From: Hemileia vastatrix
Lineage: Eukaryota > Basidiomycota > Pucciniomycetes > Pucciniales > Zaghouaniaceae
Direction of reading: 5' to 3'
Assembly: GCA_030280995.1 (NCBI GenBank)
Contig: JASXTE010000016.1
Span: forward strand, 18,605,501 to 18,669,500
Length of the DNA stretch: 64,000 nucleotides
Each line of letters opens with the position of its first letter. Position 1 is the stretch's first letter. The notes beneath the pieces were generated by a model, which worked only from the letters and a program-made list of their open reading frames with translations, had not been told where the DNA came from and did no database searches. Shown one piece after another: positions 20,574 to 33,478 of the stretch. The position numbers and the translations under genes were made by a program.

Positions 20574-21212
20574 ATGTCCAGTAGTTTGGCTAACAGCATG
20601 GATAAGTTACATGTGGATGAGATTGAAGTGGATGTTGAAACTGAATCTGTAGGTTCTTCTAAATTAACTTAAAAAAATTATTCAGCTGACAAAAAACCTT
20701 CAGGACTTGAAATGGCAGGAGAAGTGGCAAACCCCCCTCACCAAACACCTCTGAAAGAAGTAAAACCTTTAATAAATCAGGAAAATCCACTCAAAGATAT
20801 AAAAATAAAAAAGATACCACTGACTCAACAAGTAAACAACCTGTCCAGTCACATCAAAGAACTGAAGGCAGAAAGTATGAAGTACAAGGCAAGAGTAGAC
20901 ACACTCTGGCAACAGATGCAGGAGTTATTAAATCCCAAGCAGGCTCAACCTCCTCCTTTCCCAGCCTCTCAGCCTCAACCTCAACCCCATCAGGCACCCA
21001 GCTCCTTCACTCAAAACCAAAGAACTCTGCAGGTGGAGCAGTGGAAATGGGATTACTTGATGAACCATTACCAAAAAAATGTTTAGCAACCAACAGCTCA
21101 ACACTCTGGCCCATCCAGGACACCAACCTACCATCCATCTCCTCAGCCCCATCCTTATCAGGGATGCAGAAGAAAGAAGGCACAGGGGAAGTTTTCTCCC
21201 TTGCCATGGTGA
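20574..21212 (+). pseudogene. Gypsy-B2 ORF1
   Basis: Same protein as B1/B3 ORF1 (MSSSLANSMDKLHVDEIEV...), with TAA at 20,670-20,672 where the other copies have TAC and a TAG at about 21,084-21,086 where B3 has CAG. The frame otherwise continues to SPLPW and a TGA in the ATGGTGAG boundary string. Confidence 0.65.
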
Positions 21213-22170
21213 GTAATTAGCTTGATAAACATGTTGGTATGTATAATAACAAAGCTTCTTCAGGGAATATTGTTGATTCTGGTGAAAGAACAGTTAAACC
21301 CTTAAAAATACAACTTCCTTTAATGAGTAGCCCCAATGATGTAATTAGAAAATTATCATTTGATGAACCTTTACATTTGACTTCTACTTCTTTAATTAAT
21401 CCTTCTCTTGCAATTAAGAATGATTCTGTTTCCCCTGAAGTCTATACTTTAATTGAGAAAACTTCTGAAGAAATATTGAAAGATACCCTTGATTTTAAAA
21501 TTGTGAAAGACAAATATTTAAGAGATGTGTTAATACATGAGAGTGATAGATTAAATAATTTTCACTTGCATTGTAAAGTAAGTTCTTCTGTACAAGATAC
21601 AGCTTATTTTAAAATCAAAGAAACCTTGAATATTGTTCTTAGCCAACAAAAACAAATAAGGAGTGACCATAGATCTATCTCAGATAAAAATATCAATCTG
21701 CATAAAACTTTGAGTGAATTGAAACCCCTCATTGAGTAAATTATTCATTAAAAGGTGAAATTAAATCTCTACAAAATGAGTTGAAAAAGCTAAAAAATTA
21801 TTTCCATGCACTAAGTGCCAAACACACAGTTTCTGAGGACAGAAATGTTTTATACCTTGCAAAAGTAAATGACCAGATGTCTGAAATTCCAAGGATAAGA
21901 AACTATGTGTCTGACCTGCAGGAAAAATTTTTAACCTTAACCATCAATAATTATGGTATAAATGAGAATGCTGCCCATAAGCTGCATAAAAATAAGGGAA
22001 AGGAACCTGAACAGAGCTCCTCTTTTCTTCCCCATATTTCAGCCATTAAACAAACTGACAATAAGTCTGTAAAATCTTTTTCTACTAGTAAAAAATCTTG
22101 TGATGGCCATGTACCAGCTGTTTTTGTAAATAATGAAATTTCTGAACACCTGGCTAAACTTCAGGAATAA
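21203..22170 (+). pseudogene. Gypsy-B2 ORF2 (coiled-coil Gag segment)
   Basis: Starts MVSN then TAG, reopening at MYNNKASSGN (21,239). It reads through the TGA shared by B1 and B3 and breaks at a TAA at 21,737-21,739. It continues (21,781-22,170) to LAKLQE and the TAA common to all three B copies. No known domain is recognised. Confidence 0.55.
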
Positions 22171-23019
22171 TTAATGATAAATAATTCAAACCAAAGGATG
22201 GACCATCCCAGAAGTCAGAGGAATTGGCCTAAATTGGACCAATATCCTACCTTTGATGGTGATTCTTCATCTTATTGGCAACACTTTATCCAAAGAATTG
22301 AAAATTTAAAGAGATCTTATAAACTACCTGATGAGGAAATTGTTTCTAAGCTAATTTCTTTATTTTCCAATGTAGCCTTGATGTGGTATGAATCTGTTCT
22401 ATTAGATAACAACCATTATACATGGAACGATTGGAAATCCTTGATTGAGAATCAGTTTGGTAGTTCAAAATTCAGGTTGGCTCAGCAGAGACTGTATGAG
22501 AATACTAGATATGTATCCTCCTCTGTTGAAAAACCCATTTTTTTTCTTATGAAAGTAACAAAAATTCTGAGAGCAATTGATCCAAAGATGGATTATGATA
22601 TTTGGAGAGATATAATCTTGTATAAATTACCAAATTCTCTTAGAGATTTAATTGTAGCTAGAACTGAGCATGTGAGGGAACATTCTTCATTCATTAATAT
22701 CTGTAATGAGGTACTGCTCAACCATAGATATGAACCAAATAATTAACTTGGAAAATCTTATCATAATCAAAATAAACCCTCTACAAAGCCCCCAGAAAAA
22801 TCTGGTAAACCCTCTGCCCCAGTTGCACCTAAAAAATATGCAACAAATACTTGTTATAAATGTAACAAATCATGGAAAAAGGGTCATGTTTGTGACAAGA
22901 AAATTCATCTTGTTGAACAAAATGAAGACACGGATGAGGCTGAAATTGATATCAACAATTCTTCTAGTGACTGTTAAAGTAATATCTCCTATGACAATGA
23001 ATCTGTTAAAGATGTTTTA
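22171..23019 (+). pseudogene. Gypsy-B2 gag core with zinc knuckle
   Basis: 22,174-22,746 encodes the best-preserved gag domain of family B (NWPKLDQYPTFDGDSSSYW, MWYESVLLDNN, FRLAQQRLYE, IWRDIILYKLP). A TAA after ...YEPNN interrupts it. The following stretch in the same frame gives a CYKCNKSWKKGHVC knuckle, a CX2C...GHxC form common in chromodomain Ty3 elements, then an acidic segment with one more TAA near 22,976. Confidence 0.75.
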
Positions 23020-24208
23020 ATGTTGGAAAAGGATGTCCATTATTTAGATAATATATCTGAAGAATGTGTATTGGATTTATCTTCAGTGGAAAATGCTGAA
23101 ATAATTAAAGATATTACTAACAATTCTATAGCCATATCTCCTTTGAAGGCACCTGTTATCATTAATGGTAAAAATGTTGATGTAGTTCTTGACTCTGTTG
23201 CTGGAGCAAGTGTAGTGTCTGAAAAAGCCTTAGCTTCAGTAGATAAGGATTATTTGAGTAAATTATTACCTATGACTTCTGAAAAATGGAGAGGGTATGG
23301 CTCTACCTTGTGTCCTATTGGCAACTACAAAACCTCTGTATTCTTCATATATAATGGTGGTTTTGTCAGAGCTATTTATGAATTTGTTTTCATGAAAAAT
23401 GATAATTTAAGCAATTGGTTTATTATGGGTAATGATATTTTGACCATGTTTGGTGTGAAATTGGACCCAGCTAATCATTGCTTCACCTTGGGATTGAATG
23501 GAAAAAGAAAATTCAAAATTTCCTCCCCTAGAAAACCTTCTGGGCATCTGTTAAAGTCTTGTAAATCACTGATCCAGTCTAAAGGCAGACCAACAATTGA
23601 AATGGATAATTTAATAAATGAAATAAATACTGCTTCTTTTTGTGATCAGTTAATTAGTGAACAGAAGGATTCTATAATTGCCTCAATTACCTCTTTCCCT
23701 ATGGCTTTTGCTCATGGTTCTCATGTCTTAGGAAGTGTTCAGGAAGAAATGAAAATTACCTTATCCTGTAACTTGGAAGATATTCCTCCTAGACTTAAGA
23801 AAATACCATATCCTGCTTCTTCAACAAAAAGAAAGGATATTGAAGATAATATTGCCACATTATTAAAAATGAATATCATTGAGAAAGTGGATGTCACCCC
23901 CAATTATTGTGTCATCTCCCCAGTCTTTATTTCTTATGAAAAGGATAAGGCTAGATTATGTGGTGATTACAGAGCATTAAACACTTATACTGTTGATAAT
24001 ATTTATCCTTTACCCAGAATTAATTCAATACATGCTACCTTGCAAGGTGCAAAATTTATTGGTTGTCTGGATGGTAATAAAGGGTATCATCAAGTTCCAG
24101 TTGAGAAAAATTCTCACAATTTTTTGCTTATTGCTACTCATATGGGAATATATAAGTATGTTAGAATGTAATTTGGCCCTAAAAATTCCCTTTCAGTTTT
24201 CCAAAAAG
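23020..24208 (+). pseudogene. Gypsy-B2 pol, 3'-truncated: protease and start of reverse transcriptase
   Basis: A 383-codon frame contains a protease-like segment in which the catalytic DTG/DSG is DSV (VVLDSVAGASVVS; B3 has LDSGSGGSVVS). It then has the RT fingers (KARLCGDYRALNTYTVDNIYPLPRI, CLDGNKGYHQ). It ends at a TAA (24,169-24,171) where Gypsy-C reads ATGCCA. Family homology stops at about 24,208 (CCAAAAAGTCATA), where Gypsy-C sequence begins, so YxDD, RNase H and integrase are gone. Confidence 0.8.
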
Positions 24209-24356
24209 TCATATTTTATTTAAATAAATAAAGATATAAATTCAGGGTAAGCTCCAGTGATTTTTTATTAGTAATAACATTGCTAATAACTTTTGTCTAC
24301 TAATTCCATAGAGTTTTTCCTTTCTGTAGACGTAATATATTGTCATTATTAACAAT

Positions 24357-24902
24357 ATGAGTGCTCCTCAGGACAGTGTAAGTGACAAGCCTGCTTATAA
24401 TACCAGATCTAAAGCTAACAAAAACTATCCAGGACATAACCATGGAGGGTCAGAAATACCCCCAGGCAAAGAACATGAGCATAGAGGAAAAAGACGCCCT
24501 TTTAAAAAAGATAACCATAAAAAAGACGTCTCCTCCTCTTCCGGATCAACTATCCCACTTGGTCAAACAGGTTTTGAAGTTGGAAGAATCCAAGGCACTC
24601 ATTTTCAAAGAGGTAGAGCAATTACAGAACAATTGCAAGTTAGGTTTCAACAAATGAATCAGACACTGGCAGAGCTAAAGGGAGGCCAGCCAAGTCAACC
24701 AAGTCAGCAACCCCCTATCCCAGGAGGGTCAACTCACTCCCAGGATAATATCCTGGTAGACAAATGGAAATGGGACTGGTTCTATCAACAATGGACCAGC
24801 CACAGCTGCAACAGGGATCCACCACCTCATCAGACTTCCTCAGTTCACCCTTACAAAGGAAAAAAGCGCCAAAAATCAGGACTGGCATCTATCCCATGGT
24901 AA
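24357..24902 (+). CDS. Gypsy-C ORF1 (181 aa, basic N-terminal Gag segment)
   Basis: Starts MSAPQDSVSDKPAYNTRSK. Rich in Lys, Gly, Pro and Gln, with basic runs and a C-terminal KGKKRQKSG before ASIPW and TAA. Although unlike family B ORF1 in most residues, it keeps the layout: charged N-terminus, a central Gln/Leu segment, a Pro/Gln tract, a Trp-containing block (DKWKWDWF, compare EEWKFDYL in B) and a basic tail. The stop lies inside CCATGGTAAGT, overlapping the ORF2 start. Confidence 0.7.
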   Translation: MSAPQDSVSDKPAYNTRSKANKNYPGHNHGGSEIPPGKEHEHRGKRRPFKKDNHKKDVSSSSGSTIPLGQTGFEVGRIQGTHFQRGRAITEQLQVRFQQMNQTLAELKGGQPSQPSQQPPIPGGSTHSQDNILVDKWKWDWFYQQWTSHSCNRDPPPHQTSSVHPYKGKKRQKSGLASIPW

Positions 24903-25933
24903 GTAGATTACTCTCTCAGATTGAACACAATACTGATAATTACAATATAGGTAATTCTATTGATGTTAAATCTTTGCAGAAAATAGAGGAGGATTTAAGA
25001 AATTTGGGTTTTAGAGTAGATACACCTGACTTGTCTTTTGTCCACAATAACAGTACTATTTATAATGATAAAACAGTTAATCCTCAGATGCCACCACCTA
25101 CTAGTGAGATGAGAAGTTCACAGGAGAGTGAGAGACTTGAAAAGGAAGACATGGAATATTTTAACAATAATCCAACTGTCCATAGAATTGTTTCAGCATT
25201 GTGGAATAGAATGACTGATTGTGAGTAACAGACAGTTAAGTTCAGTAGTGATACAATTTCATCCTTGACATTAAATATTTCTCAATTAGCAAAACGTAAT
25301 AAAGAATTAGAGAATGAACATTTGTCTCTAACTCTTAAATATGATTCATTGAGTAGTAAATATAATGAACTTTCAAACAAATTCTGTGAGTTAGAAAAAT
25401 TGTATGAAACACATTTATTGAAAACTGAATCAAGAACTAAATTATCTTTTGCCCAGACAAATCAAAGTGTCTCTGAGTTACTACAAAGATTAACTAAAGT
25501 TGAGATTGAAAGTGCCAATCTACTAATGAACCAGGATAATCATAAGTATAATCAATATAATAATAATCCTTTCATTGGCAAAAGTGAATCTCATTCCTTC
25601 CCTATACCACCACAACTAAAACCATCTGGTGGTAGTGTCAAATCTGAAAATGTAAGTCACAAATCTGTACAGGAGGAAATACAAGACCATTTATCAAGAG
25701 TGAATGAGTTGTTGAATTTACCTAATATTAGTGAAATAAAATCCAATCAAAAGAACTGGCCTAAGATAGATCAGTACCCAACTTATGATGGGGAAGCCAG
25801 CTCTGATTGGCAACATTTTATTCAAAGAATTGACAACTTGAAATTCTCATATAAGTTACCAGATGAAGAAATAACATCAAATTTAATTTCTTTATTTAAG
25901 GATGTTGCTTATTATGGTTTGAAGCTGTTTTAA
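24896..25933 (+). pseudogene. Gypsy-C ORF2: coiled coil plus start of gag domain
   Basis: The ATG at 24,896 overlaps the ORF1 stop by the string ATGGTAA. The frame runs to TAA at 25,226-25,228 and resumes in the same frame with a long coiled coil (LAKRNKELENEH...). It then enters the gag domain (NWPKIDQYPTYDGEASSDW). Near 25,910 a single missing T shifts the frame and the stretch ends at 25,933; downstream the other frame continues WFEAVLNEG and leads into pol. Confidence 0.7.
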
Positions 25934-28900
25934 ATGAGGGTAAAGATTACTCTTGGGCTGAATGGAAACAACTTATTGAAAAACAATTTGGAGGTTCTAA
26001 ATTCAGGCTTACTCAGAAGAGACTTTATGAGAAGACTAGGTATAATCCATTGACTGGTGACAAACCTATGGTATTTTTAATGAATTTAAACAAAATATTA
26101 AAAGCCATTGAGCCTCATATGGATTTTAACTTATGGAAAGATAAGATAATATATAAATTACCTATATCTGTCAGAGACATTGTTGTAGCTAGAACATTAA
26201 ATGTTACTGAATATTCTGACTTTATTAATATTTGCAATGAAATATTATTAAACCATAAGTATGAATCAAGGTATTCCACTTATAAACAAAATGTTAAAAC
26301 TGTAAAAAACCAGAATTCAAAAACACTTCAGGAGAAGCAGAAAAAACCTACTGCACCTGTAGTACCTAAAAAGTATGAAACAAATACTTGTTATAAGTGT
26401 AACAAACCTTGGGTTAAAGGTCACAAATGTGAGAAAAATATAAATATTGTTGAAAATCAACGTGAATCTGAAACTGAAACTGAAAAAAGTAAAGAATCAA
26501 GTGATTATGACAGCAATATCTCATATAGTGATGAAAATGAAGTCTGTATGTTGGAAGATGATATGTCCATCTTTGAAAATCCAATATTAAATATGGACTC
26601 AAATGAATCATTAATGAATTTTGAGGATGCTGAAATCATTATAGATATACAAGCTGATAACTTTAGAATGACACCTATCATGGTTCCAGCTATCATTTCT
26701 GGTGAAAATTTTAATATAGTATTGGACACAGGAGCTGCTGGTTCTGTTTTTTCTACTAATACATTACAGAAAATTGATAGTGAATATAAGTCTAAGCGTG
26801 AACCACTTCAGAGTAAAAATTGGAGAGGTTTTGGATCAGTACTACACCCCATCGGTAGATACAAAGCTGCTGTTTTCTTTAAACACCAACATGGTTATGT
26901 AAGAATAACTTGTGACTTTGTAGTAATGGACAATACTAACTGTAGTAACTGTTTTATCATTGGAAATGATATTCTGACTAAGTTTGTTGTGAAATTAGAC
27001 CCTGCTAATAACAATTTTACAATTGGCATGAATGGTAAAAGGAAATTTAAAATAAATTCTTTTAAAACAGTCTTACACATTGAGTCAGTAACAAATTATC
27101 CATGTAAAGGAAGAGAATCCAATGAGATGGAACTTCTGGAAACAGAAATTTCAAAAGCATCATTTGGCACTCAGATAAGTAAAGCTGAGAAAAATAATAT
27201 TTTGGACTTAATTAAGACATTTCCAATGGCTTTTTCACATGGTACAAATGAACTTGGCCTTGTAAAAGATCATGAAATGAAGATTAGTTTAACCTGTGAT
27301 ATGGATAATATTCCTGCTAGTCTTAAGAAGAAACCATACCCTGCTTCACCAATGAAGAGGAAAGACACAGAGGATAATATTAAGATGTTATTAAAAATGA
27401 ACATTCTTGAGAAGGTTGAAACTACACCAAAATATTGTGTAATATCACCAGTGCTAATTTCTTATGAACAAGATAAAGCAAGACTGTGCGGTGATTATAG
27501 AGCATTAAATAAATTTACAGTAGATGATATTTATCCCTTGCCAAGGATTGCCTCTAAACATTCTACTCTCAAAGGTGCTAAGTATATAAGTTGCTTAGAT
27601 GGAAATAAAGGGTACCATCAAATTCCTGTTGAAAAGAATTCACAGAACTTTTTGTTGATAACAACACATATGTGAATTTATAAATATGTCAGGATGCCAT
27701 TTGGACCAAAAAATGCTCCATCAGTATTTCAGAATTTAATGGATATAACATTCCATAATGAAATGATTGAAGGATGGTTAATGGTATACATTGATGACAT
27801 CATAGTGTTCTCTAAAACTTATGATGAACACTTAATCCATTTAAAGAAGGTATTTCAAAAAATGGATGAAATAAAAATGACCCTTGCATTGAAAAAATGT
27901 AAATTTGGGTTTGAATCTTTAAAAGTGCTTAGTCATATTGTATCTGGCTTACAAATATGTGTAGACCAAAATAAAGTGGCTGCAATAAAGAATATTGGCA
28001 TTCCTCAAAATGTAAAGGATGTACAATCTTTTCTTGGTATTTGTGGTTCTTATAGACAATATATAAAAAACTACCAATTAATTGCTGCACCATTGACCAC
28101 ACTGATAAAGAAATCAGAAGCTTTCATTTGGAATAATGAAAGAAAACAGGTTTTTGATAAGTTGAAAGAATTTTTAATGACAGCTCCTATCTTGGGATTA
28201 CCAGATTTCCAATTGCCTTTTTTATTATATACAGATGCAAGTTTTATTGGTCTGGGTGCTGCTTTGCATCAAAAACAACTTATTGAAGGAAAAATTTCAG
28301 AAGTAGTATTTTGCTATATTTCACGTACTCTAAGAAGTAGTGAATTGAAATATGGTGCTACTCAACTTGAATGTTTGGCAGTAGTATGGGCTCTTGAGAA
28401 GCTGCATTATTTCCTTGAAGACCAAAAATTTGAGTTAATAACTGACTGTAGTGCAGTTAAGTCACTCTTAAACATGAAAACTCCTAATAGACACATGTTT
28501 AGATGGCAATTAGCTGTACAAGAGTACAGAGGACGGATGACTATTACACATAGAGCAGGAACCTTACACTCTAATGTAGATCTGTTATCTAGAGTACCTC
28601 TGCCTACTAATGATGATAATCCTGCTTATGTTCCTGAATCAGAGATTATTAAAATTTATGTCATTTATATTGTAGATCTTGAGGATGAATTTATGCAATC
28701 AACTCTTGATATGTATGCTTCAGATCCTGACTTGAGTAAACTCACTACAATATTAAATGATCCATCTAATGCTTCAATGAATGTTTTAATAAAAACATTA
28801 CCAAATAAGTATAAAGAGGAATTGGAAAAAGTAAAATTTTCCATTGAGGATGGTTTTATATATTACAGAAAAAAATTAAGTAATGTAATTGTAATTCCTC

Positions 28901-30222
28901 CTTCAATGAAGGAGTTAATGTTAAGTATATGTCATGATGATATATTAGCAGGTCATTTTGACTACCATAAAACATTAACCAGAGTAAAAAACACAGCTTG
29001 GTGGATTAATATGTCTGAAGATGTTCAGAAATATGTTGAGACATGTGATTCTTGTCAAAAATCTAAAATATTAACAGGCAAAAGAGCTGGTTTATTACAA
29101 CAAATTGAGCAACCAAAAGCTCCATGGGAAATTATTAACATGGACTTTGTAACAGGTTTTCTAATAGCAGGGCATAAGAGTTATAACTCCTGCTGGGTAA
29201 TTGTAGATAGATTTACAAAGATGTGTAAATTTATTCCTACCCACAAAGAGGTTTCTGCAAAGGACTCAGCTTTTTTATGGTGGACACAAATGTTAAATAT
29301 AGCAGGTTTCCCCAAAGCAGTAGTTTCAGACAGAGATCCTAAATTTACTTCTGAGCTCTGAACATTACTTATGGATGTTTCAGGGTGTCAATTAAAACTT
29401 TCTACAGCACACCATCCACAAACTGATGGGCTAGCAGAAAGAATGATACAAACTTTAGAAGATATGATAAGAAGATATTGTGCTTTTGGTCTTAACTTTA
29501 AAGACAATGACAAATTCACGCATGATTGGGTAACCCTTATCCCAGGTTTAGAATTTGCATACAATAGTACAGTACATTCTGTCACTGGCAAAAAGCCATT
29601 TGAGTTATGGTTGGGTTATGTACCTAATACCCCTGCTAAAACTCTTAATAAATTACCTAGATTGGATATCCATCCAGGTACTAAATCTTTTCTTCAGATG
29701 CAAGAATTATGCAGAAAACATGCTCAAGAATGTATAAATAAGGCGTTTGAGTATGAAAAGAAAAGATGGGATAAAGCCCATAAAGAACAAATGTTCAAAG
29801 AGGGTGATGAAGTCCTTATTTCAACACTACATTTCAATTTAAATTGTAATGTTAAATTGAAGGATCCATTTATTGGACCATTTGTAGTTATAAAGATGGT
29901 TGGTAATAATGCTGTTGAGGTTATTCTATATGCACCCTATGATAGAAAACATCCAGTATTTCCTATTTCTCTTATAAAACCATACCATTCTAATGATACT
30001 GCTCTATTTCCAAGAAGATCAGGAAGGCATAAACAGCAACCTGAAGAAATGGTTGAAAAGGCAGAAATTGAAAAGATACTTAAAAAGAGACACCTTACTA
30101 AAGAAAAGGGAGTTGAGTATCTATTAAGATTTGAAAATAAATCAAGTGAATATGACCAGTGGATTCAAGAAAATGAAATCTTTGATCTTAAAAATCTCTT
30201 GAAAAAATTTAAATCAAAATAA
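25934..30222 (+). pseudogene. Gypsy-C gag-pol: zinc knuckle, protease, RT, RNase H, integrase, chromodomain
   Basis: One frame with only two nonsense codons (TGA 27,673-27,675 where B has GGA, and TGA 29,359-29,361 in a Trp position). Order: remaining gag; knuckle CYKCNKPWVKGHKC (about 26,392); protease LDTGAAGSVFS (about 26,725); RT with MPFGPKNAPS and VYIDDIIVFS (about 27,790); RNase H LLYTDASFIGLG (about 28,225); integrase HHCC (CDSCQKSK, about 29,046); core MDFVTGF, VSDRDPKFTS and HHPQTDGLAERM; then a chromodomain-like end (VEYLLRFENKSSEYDQW, about 30,112-30,165). Chromodomains guide integration to marked chromatin in chromoviruses. It is the most complete relative of family B here. Confidence 0.9.
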
Positions 30223-30329
30223 TACTGCTTGTTCAGTATATGTATTATAGAAAATTTTAAAAAATTATTTTTCTATTTCACTCCTTACTTTTAATTAAAA
30301 TGTCTTAACATTTTTTTATTATCTTTTTT

Positions 30330-30340
30330 GGGTGAGGGAG
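30330..30340 (+). other. Polypurine tract of Gypsy-C
   Basis: GGGTGAGGGAG directly precedes the 3' LTR start TGTCAGACTAG. Confidence 0.8.
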
Positions 30341-31499
30341 TGTCAGACTAGATATCCCTAGGACTGATTATTTCTTATACTTAAAATAGGATAACCTTAA
30401 GTAAATTAAACTTATATCTTAAAAATAAGGTTAAAATAATAAGATTTATGATTATATTACATATATATATAATTATTACTCTATTATAAAAATTATAGTA
30501 GTTTAAATAGCTTATCCATAGCCTAATAATACTTATTAAGGTTTTAATGGAGTCATAATATACTTATCTTAAGTGATATGAAGTAATTATTGACATACAT
30601 AAGCTTAGATGTATACATAAATCTCATATTCAGTGAAATATGCAGTATATTATGTATATTTAGGTATATAAGTGGGTTTTAGCCCCTTAATAGCTTATAA
30701 ACTTTGTTTTTCTGCTTATTTTAGGTCATATGGACGTATCCAGTGGACTCACAACGCCTACAGAAGAATAAACATCTATTTCAGGCGCATACACTCAGTC
30801 TGGACAACTTAATCTGCTTCCTTGGATGAATATTCACGGATTTATGGGTTAATATGGATGCTTGGGGATGTTATTGGGGGCTTGGACATTTCAATTGTTT
30901 CCTTTATATGCTTTGGGTTTCATTAAATCTCTTTTTGATTTCTTATTTTATTGGATTCTTTATGGTATCCATTTTTATATGGATTTTCTATTTGTGGTAT
31001 AGATCTGTGTTATCATTAATTGTGATGGAGTGTTCTTACTGGAGGTCTGGGTGTTGAATCTGCTTGAAGTGGGCGTCATGGGGAGGTGATGGGCCCTCAC
31101 AGTGCTGTAATTGCTGGGGATAGCAGTGACATCCTCTGGATTGAAGGTCTGTGCACTCCAGGGGATTCGGGTATAAGTAAGGAGTGATTTTGACGGTTAT
31201 TTATCATCAATTACTTACTAAAATTCAATAAAACACTTCAATACAATTATTAACATTTAGAAATATATTATAAAGCCTTTTATAAGTTGATATTATCATT
31301 ATATAAGCTATAACTATATTCTATTTATCTATTTTCCACCACTAGCACACATTTAAATCCAAGTATTGTGAGTTTTATTTGAGTATAACTATTCTATTAG
31401 TCTTCCCCTGAGGTTTAATCACTAAATCATTTATCAATAAGTAGTAGGATCATAAATAAATACTATTATATCATACTTATATACTAGACTATACTGACA
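30341..31499 (+). repeat. 3' LTR of Gypsy-C
   Basis: Starts TGTCAGACTAGATATC and ends CTATACTGACA. A diverged copy lies at 59,494-60,673 with its own target duplication. An ATG at 30,730 after TTATTTTAG begins a short frame (MDVSSGLTTPTEE, then a stop) that has a longer counterpart in the other LTR. Immediately downstream is the 39-bp flank shared with B1. Confidence 0.88.
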
Positions 31500-31537
31500 A
31501 AATTTTACAATAATTTCCAGTATTTCATTACTCTATC

Positions 31538-32802
31538 TGTCAGCCAGGCTGTCTCAGGAGTCCATTAAATTGTTATAATACTTTATTGAAATCATAAAAG
31601 GAATAAAATTATGTATTTTATGTATTTAAAATAAAATATTTTATTGAATAATAAAATTATATAAATAATTTATGAATAAGTAAAATAATTATTATATTAA
31701 TTTTATTATTAAGTAAATTATTTATTACAAAAAAATATATTATATTCTATAAAATTATTGCACATTTTTATGTATTTAATATTTTTAAAAGAATATTTGA
31801 TTATTTATAAAAAATATATTATAAGTGTAACTTATAATGTAATTAAATTTTAATTAATAAAATTTATATATTAAATACAGCTTTTCACATATTATTATCC
31901 ATAAATATTGGGCACTTTTTTATACCCTTAATTGTGTCAGGAAAATTATTAAATAATTTAAAACAATCATTTAATGAAATGGTATTCAAATTCTCACTTT
32001 AAATTAGTGATATCATTAAATTATGTTTTTGTTTCATTTAGACTAGTTATTGAATTAATTAAATAGTGTAAAAAATTAATTAATTTTTTTATACTGGGTT
32101 AAATTGATTGCATGAATTTTGGCATTAAAATAATTTTATTTGTTTTAATTAAACCCTTTACATCTCACTTTAATACCTGTTTAGGATTTTTTTTTCTCAA
32201 TTTTCTAATGTTTAAGACTCACATAGTTACTCATTATATTAATTAATTGTTTTGGGAATTTAGGATGGAAAAAATATTTACTTACTCACATGTTTAGTTT
32301 ATTGTTTCATATTTTTCTCTTAATCTCTATGTTTTAATTATTCTTTTGTTTTCCTGTTTCACATTTTTATTATTTTTTACATACATTATTGAGGCGCTTC
32401 AGAGGTCTCCTTGCCTATAAAAAGGCCTTGGAAGTCCCATTTAGCCGCCATCACTTACATTACTTACAAATCTAAAATACTATTATTATTATTTTTTTTA
32501 CACTGCAAGTCCTATAAAAAAAATATTATATAAGTTAAAATAAGGTTTCTTTAAGTCTATTAGTAGTTGCAGTTGATATTTAAGCAGAATAAAAAAATAC
32601 TTACTTGATTAGAATACCTTTATAAACCATTAATTTTGTCTTGTCACCAGTCTCAAGGTTGTTGTTGCACTCCCCTTACTTATTCTATTCATTATTTTTT
32701 ATTTCTTTTATTTTTTATTATATTCTTTAAGTCCATTTTACCTTCCTTCCTTTGTCCCCTTTTCTTCTTCTTCTTCTCCTTCTTCTAGACAACAGGCCAA
32801 CA
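31538..32802 (+). repeat. 5' LTR of Gypsy-B3 (uninterrupted reference copy)
   Basis: TGTCAGCCAGGCTG to ACAGGCCAACA, 1,265 bp, with TATA motif GCCTATAAAAAGG near 32,412. It has no MITE and no nested LTR, so it serves as the empty site for both events in B1. Confidence 0.9.
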
Positions 32803-33478
32803 ACTGAGGTCCTTTCCAAACAACGACAATTACTTTCAACGATCGACTTGATGCACGGACCACCTAGTGCAAAAAAGTCAAATTTTTGCTGAAACCATGT
32901 TTCAAACTTGGGTTCAACTTTTTAGATCTATATAATATTAATTTATATATATATTAAGGTGATTTCTTGATCACTATAGTAAGTAAACCTTTGCACCTAT
33001 CAACTATATTATTAAATTTTTATTGCAATAAAAGTGCCTTGGCTATTTTGCTGAGTCACTGAGTGTAAGTGATCTATATTTTTTTAAATAAATTTTTTTT
33101 CCTAGTTGACCATAATAGAGCTACTCTCTTAGTCCTAGAAAATCAATATTTTCTTAAAGGAATTAAATTATTTTTTTATTAAAATTGTGATATTATTGGT
33201 GGACCAAAATAGTACTCAGTGCTTAGTCCCAATATTACCAATATATTTTTTGGTATTAATTATTTTTGGTTGGTCCCAAAATAATTACTGCTTATTTTTT
33301 AATAATAAAATTTTGTAAATACATATTTTTTGTATTACATTATTATTATTAATTGATTTATAAACTGAATGAAATTTATATTTTTAATTTTAAAATAATT
33401 TGAAATTTTTTTAATTATTTTGAAAAATTTAAATTTAAATCATTGATTATATTCACTTGATTTTTGTTCACAGTTTTT
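32803..33478 (+). promoter_or_regulatory. Gypsy-B3 leader with predicted 5' UTR intron (32,979-33,473)
   Basis: Continuous version of the B1 leader. The string TGATCACTATAGTAAG near 32,968 is the empty target site of Gypsy-A. Donor GTAAGT and acceptor TTCACAG bracket about 495 bp. Confidence 0.65.

Larger units (their letters stand above)
24209..31499 (+). mobile_element. Gypsy-C: chromodomain Ty3 element lacking its 5' LTR
   Basis: Carries ORF1, ORF2, a nearly complete pol, a polypurine tract and a 3' LTR, but nothing resembling that LTR precedes ORF1. The left side abuts truncated B2. It is related to family B over gag and pol but clearly diverged. Damage is light: one TAA, one 1-bp frameshift and two TGA codons. 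Leader 24,209-24,356 has a plausible intron (GGTAAGC...TTTCTGTAG). Confidence 0.85.

Noticed and set aside
24382..24657. 91-codon frame overlapping Gypsy-C ORF1
   Set aside because: Alternative frame of ORF1; the ORF1 frame shares layout and end structure with family B.
30854..31057. Aromatic-rich 67-codon frame in the Gypsy-C LTR as an independent gene
   Set aside because: It overlaps another frame conserved in the second LTR copy and has no domain; listed only as a finding about the LTR.
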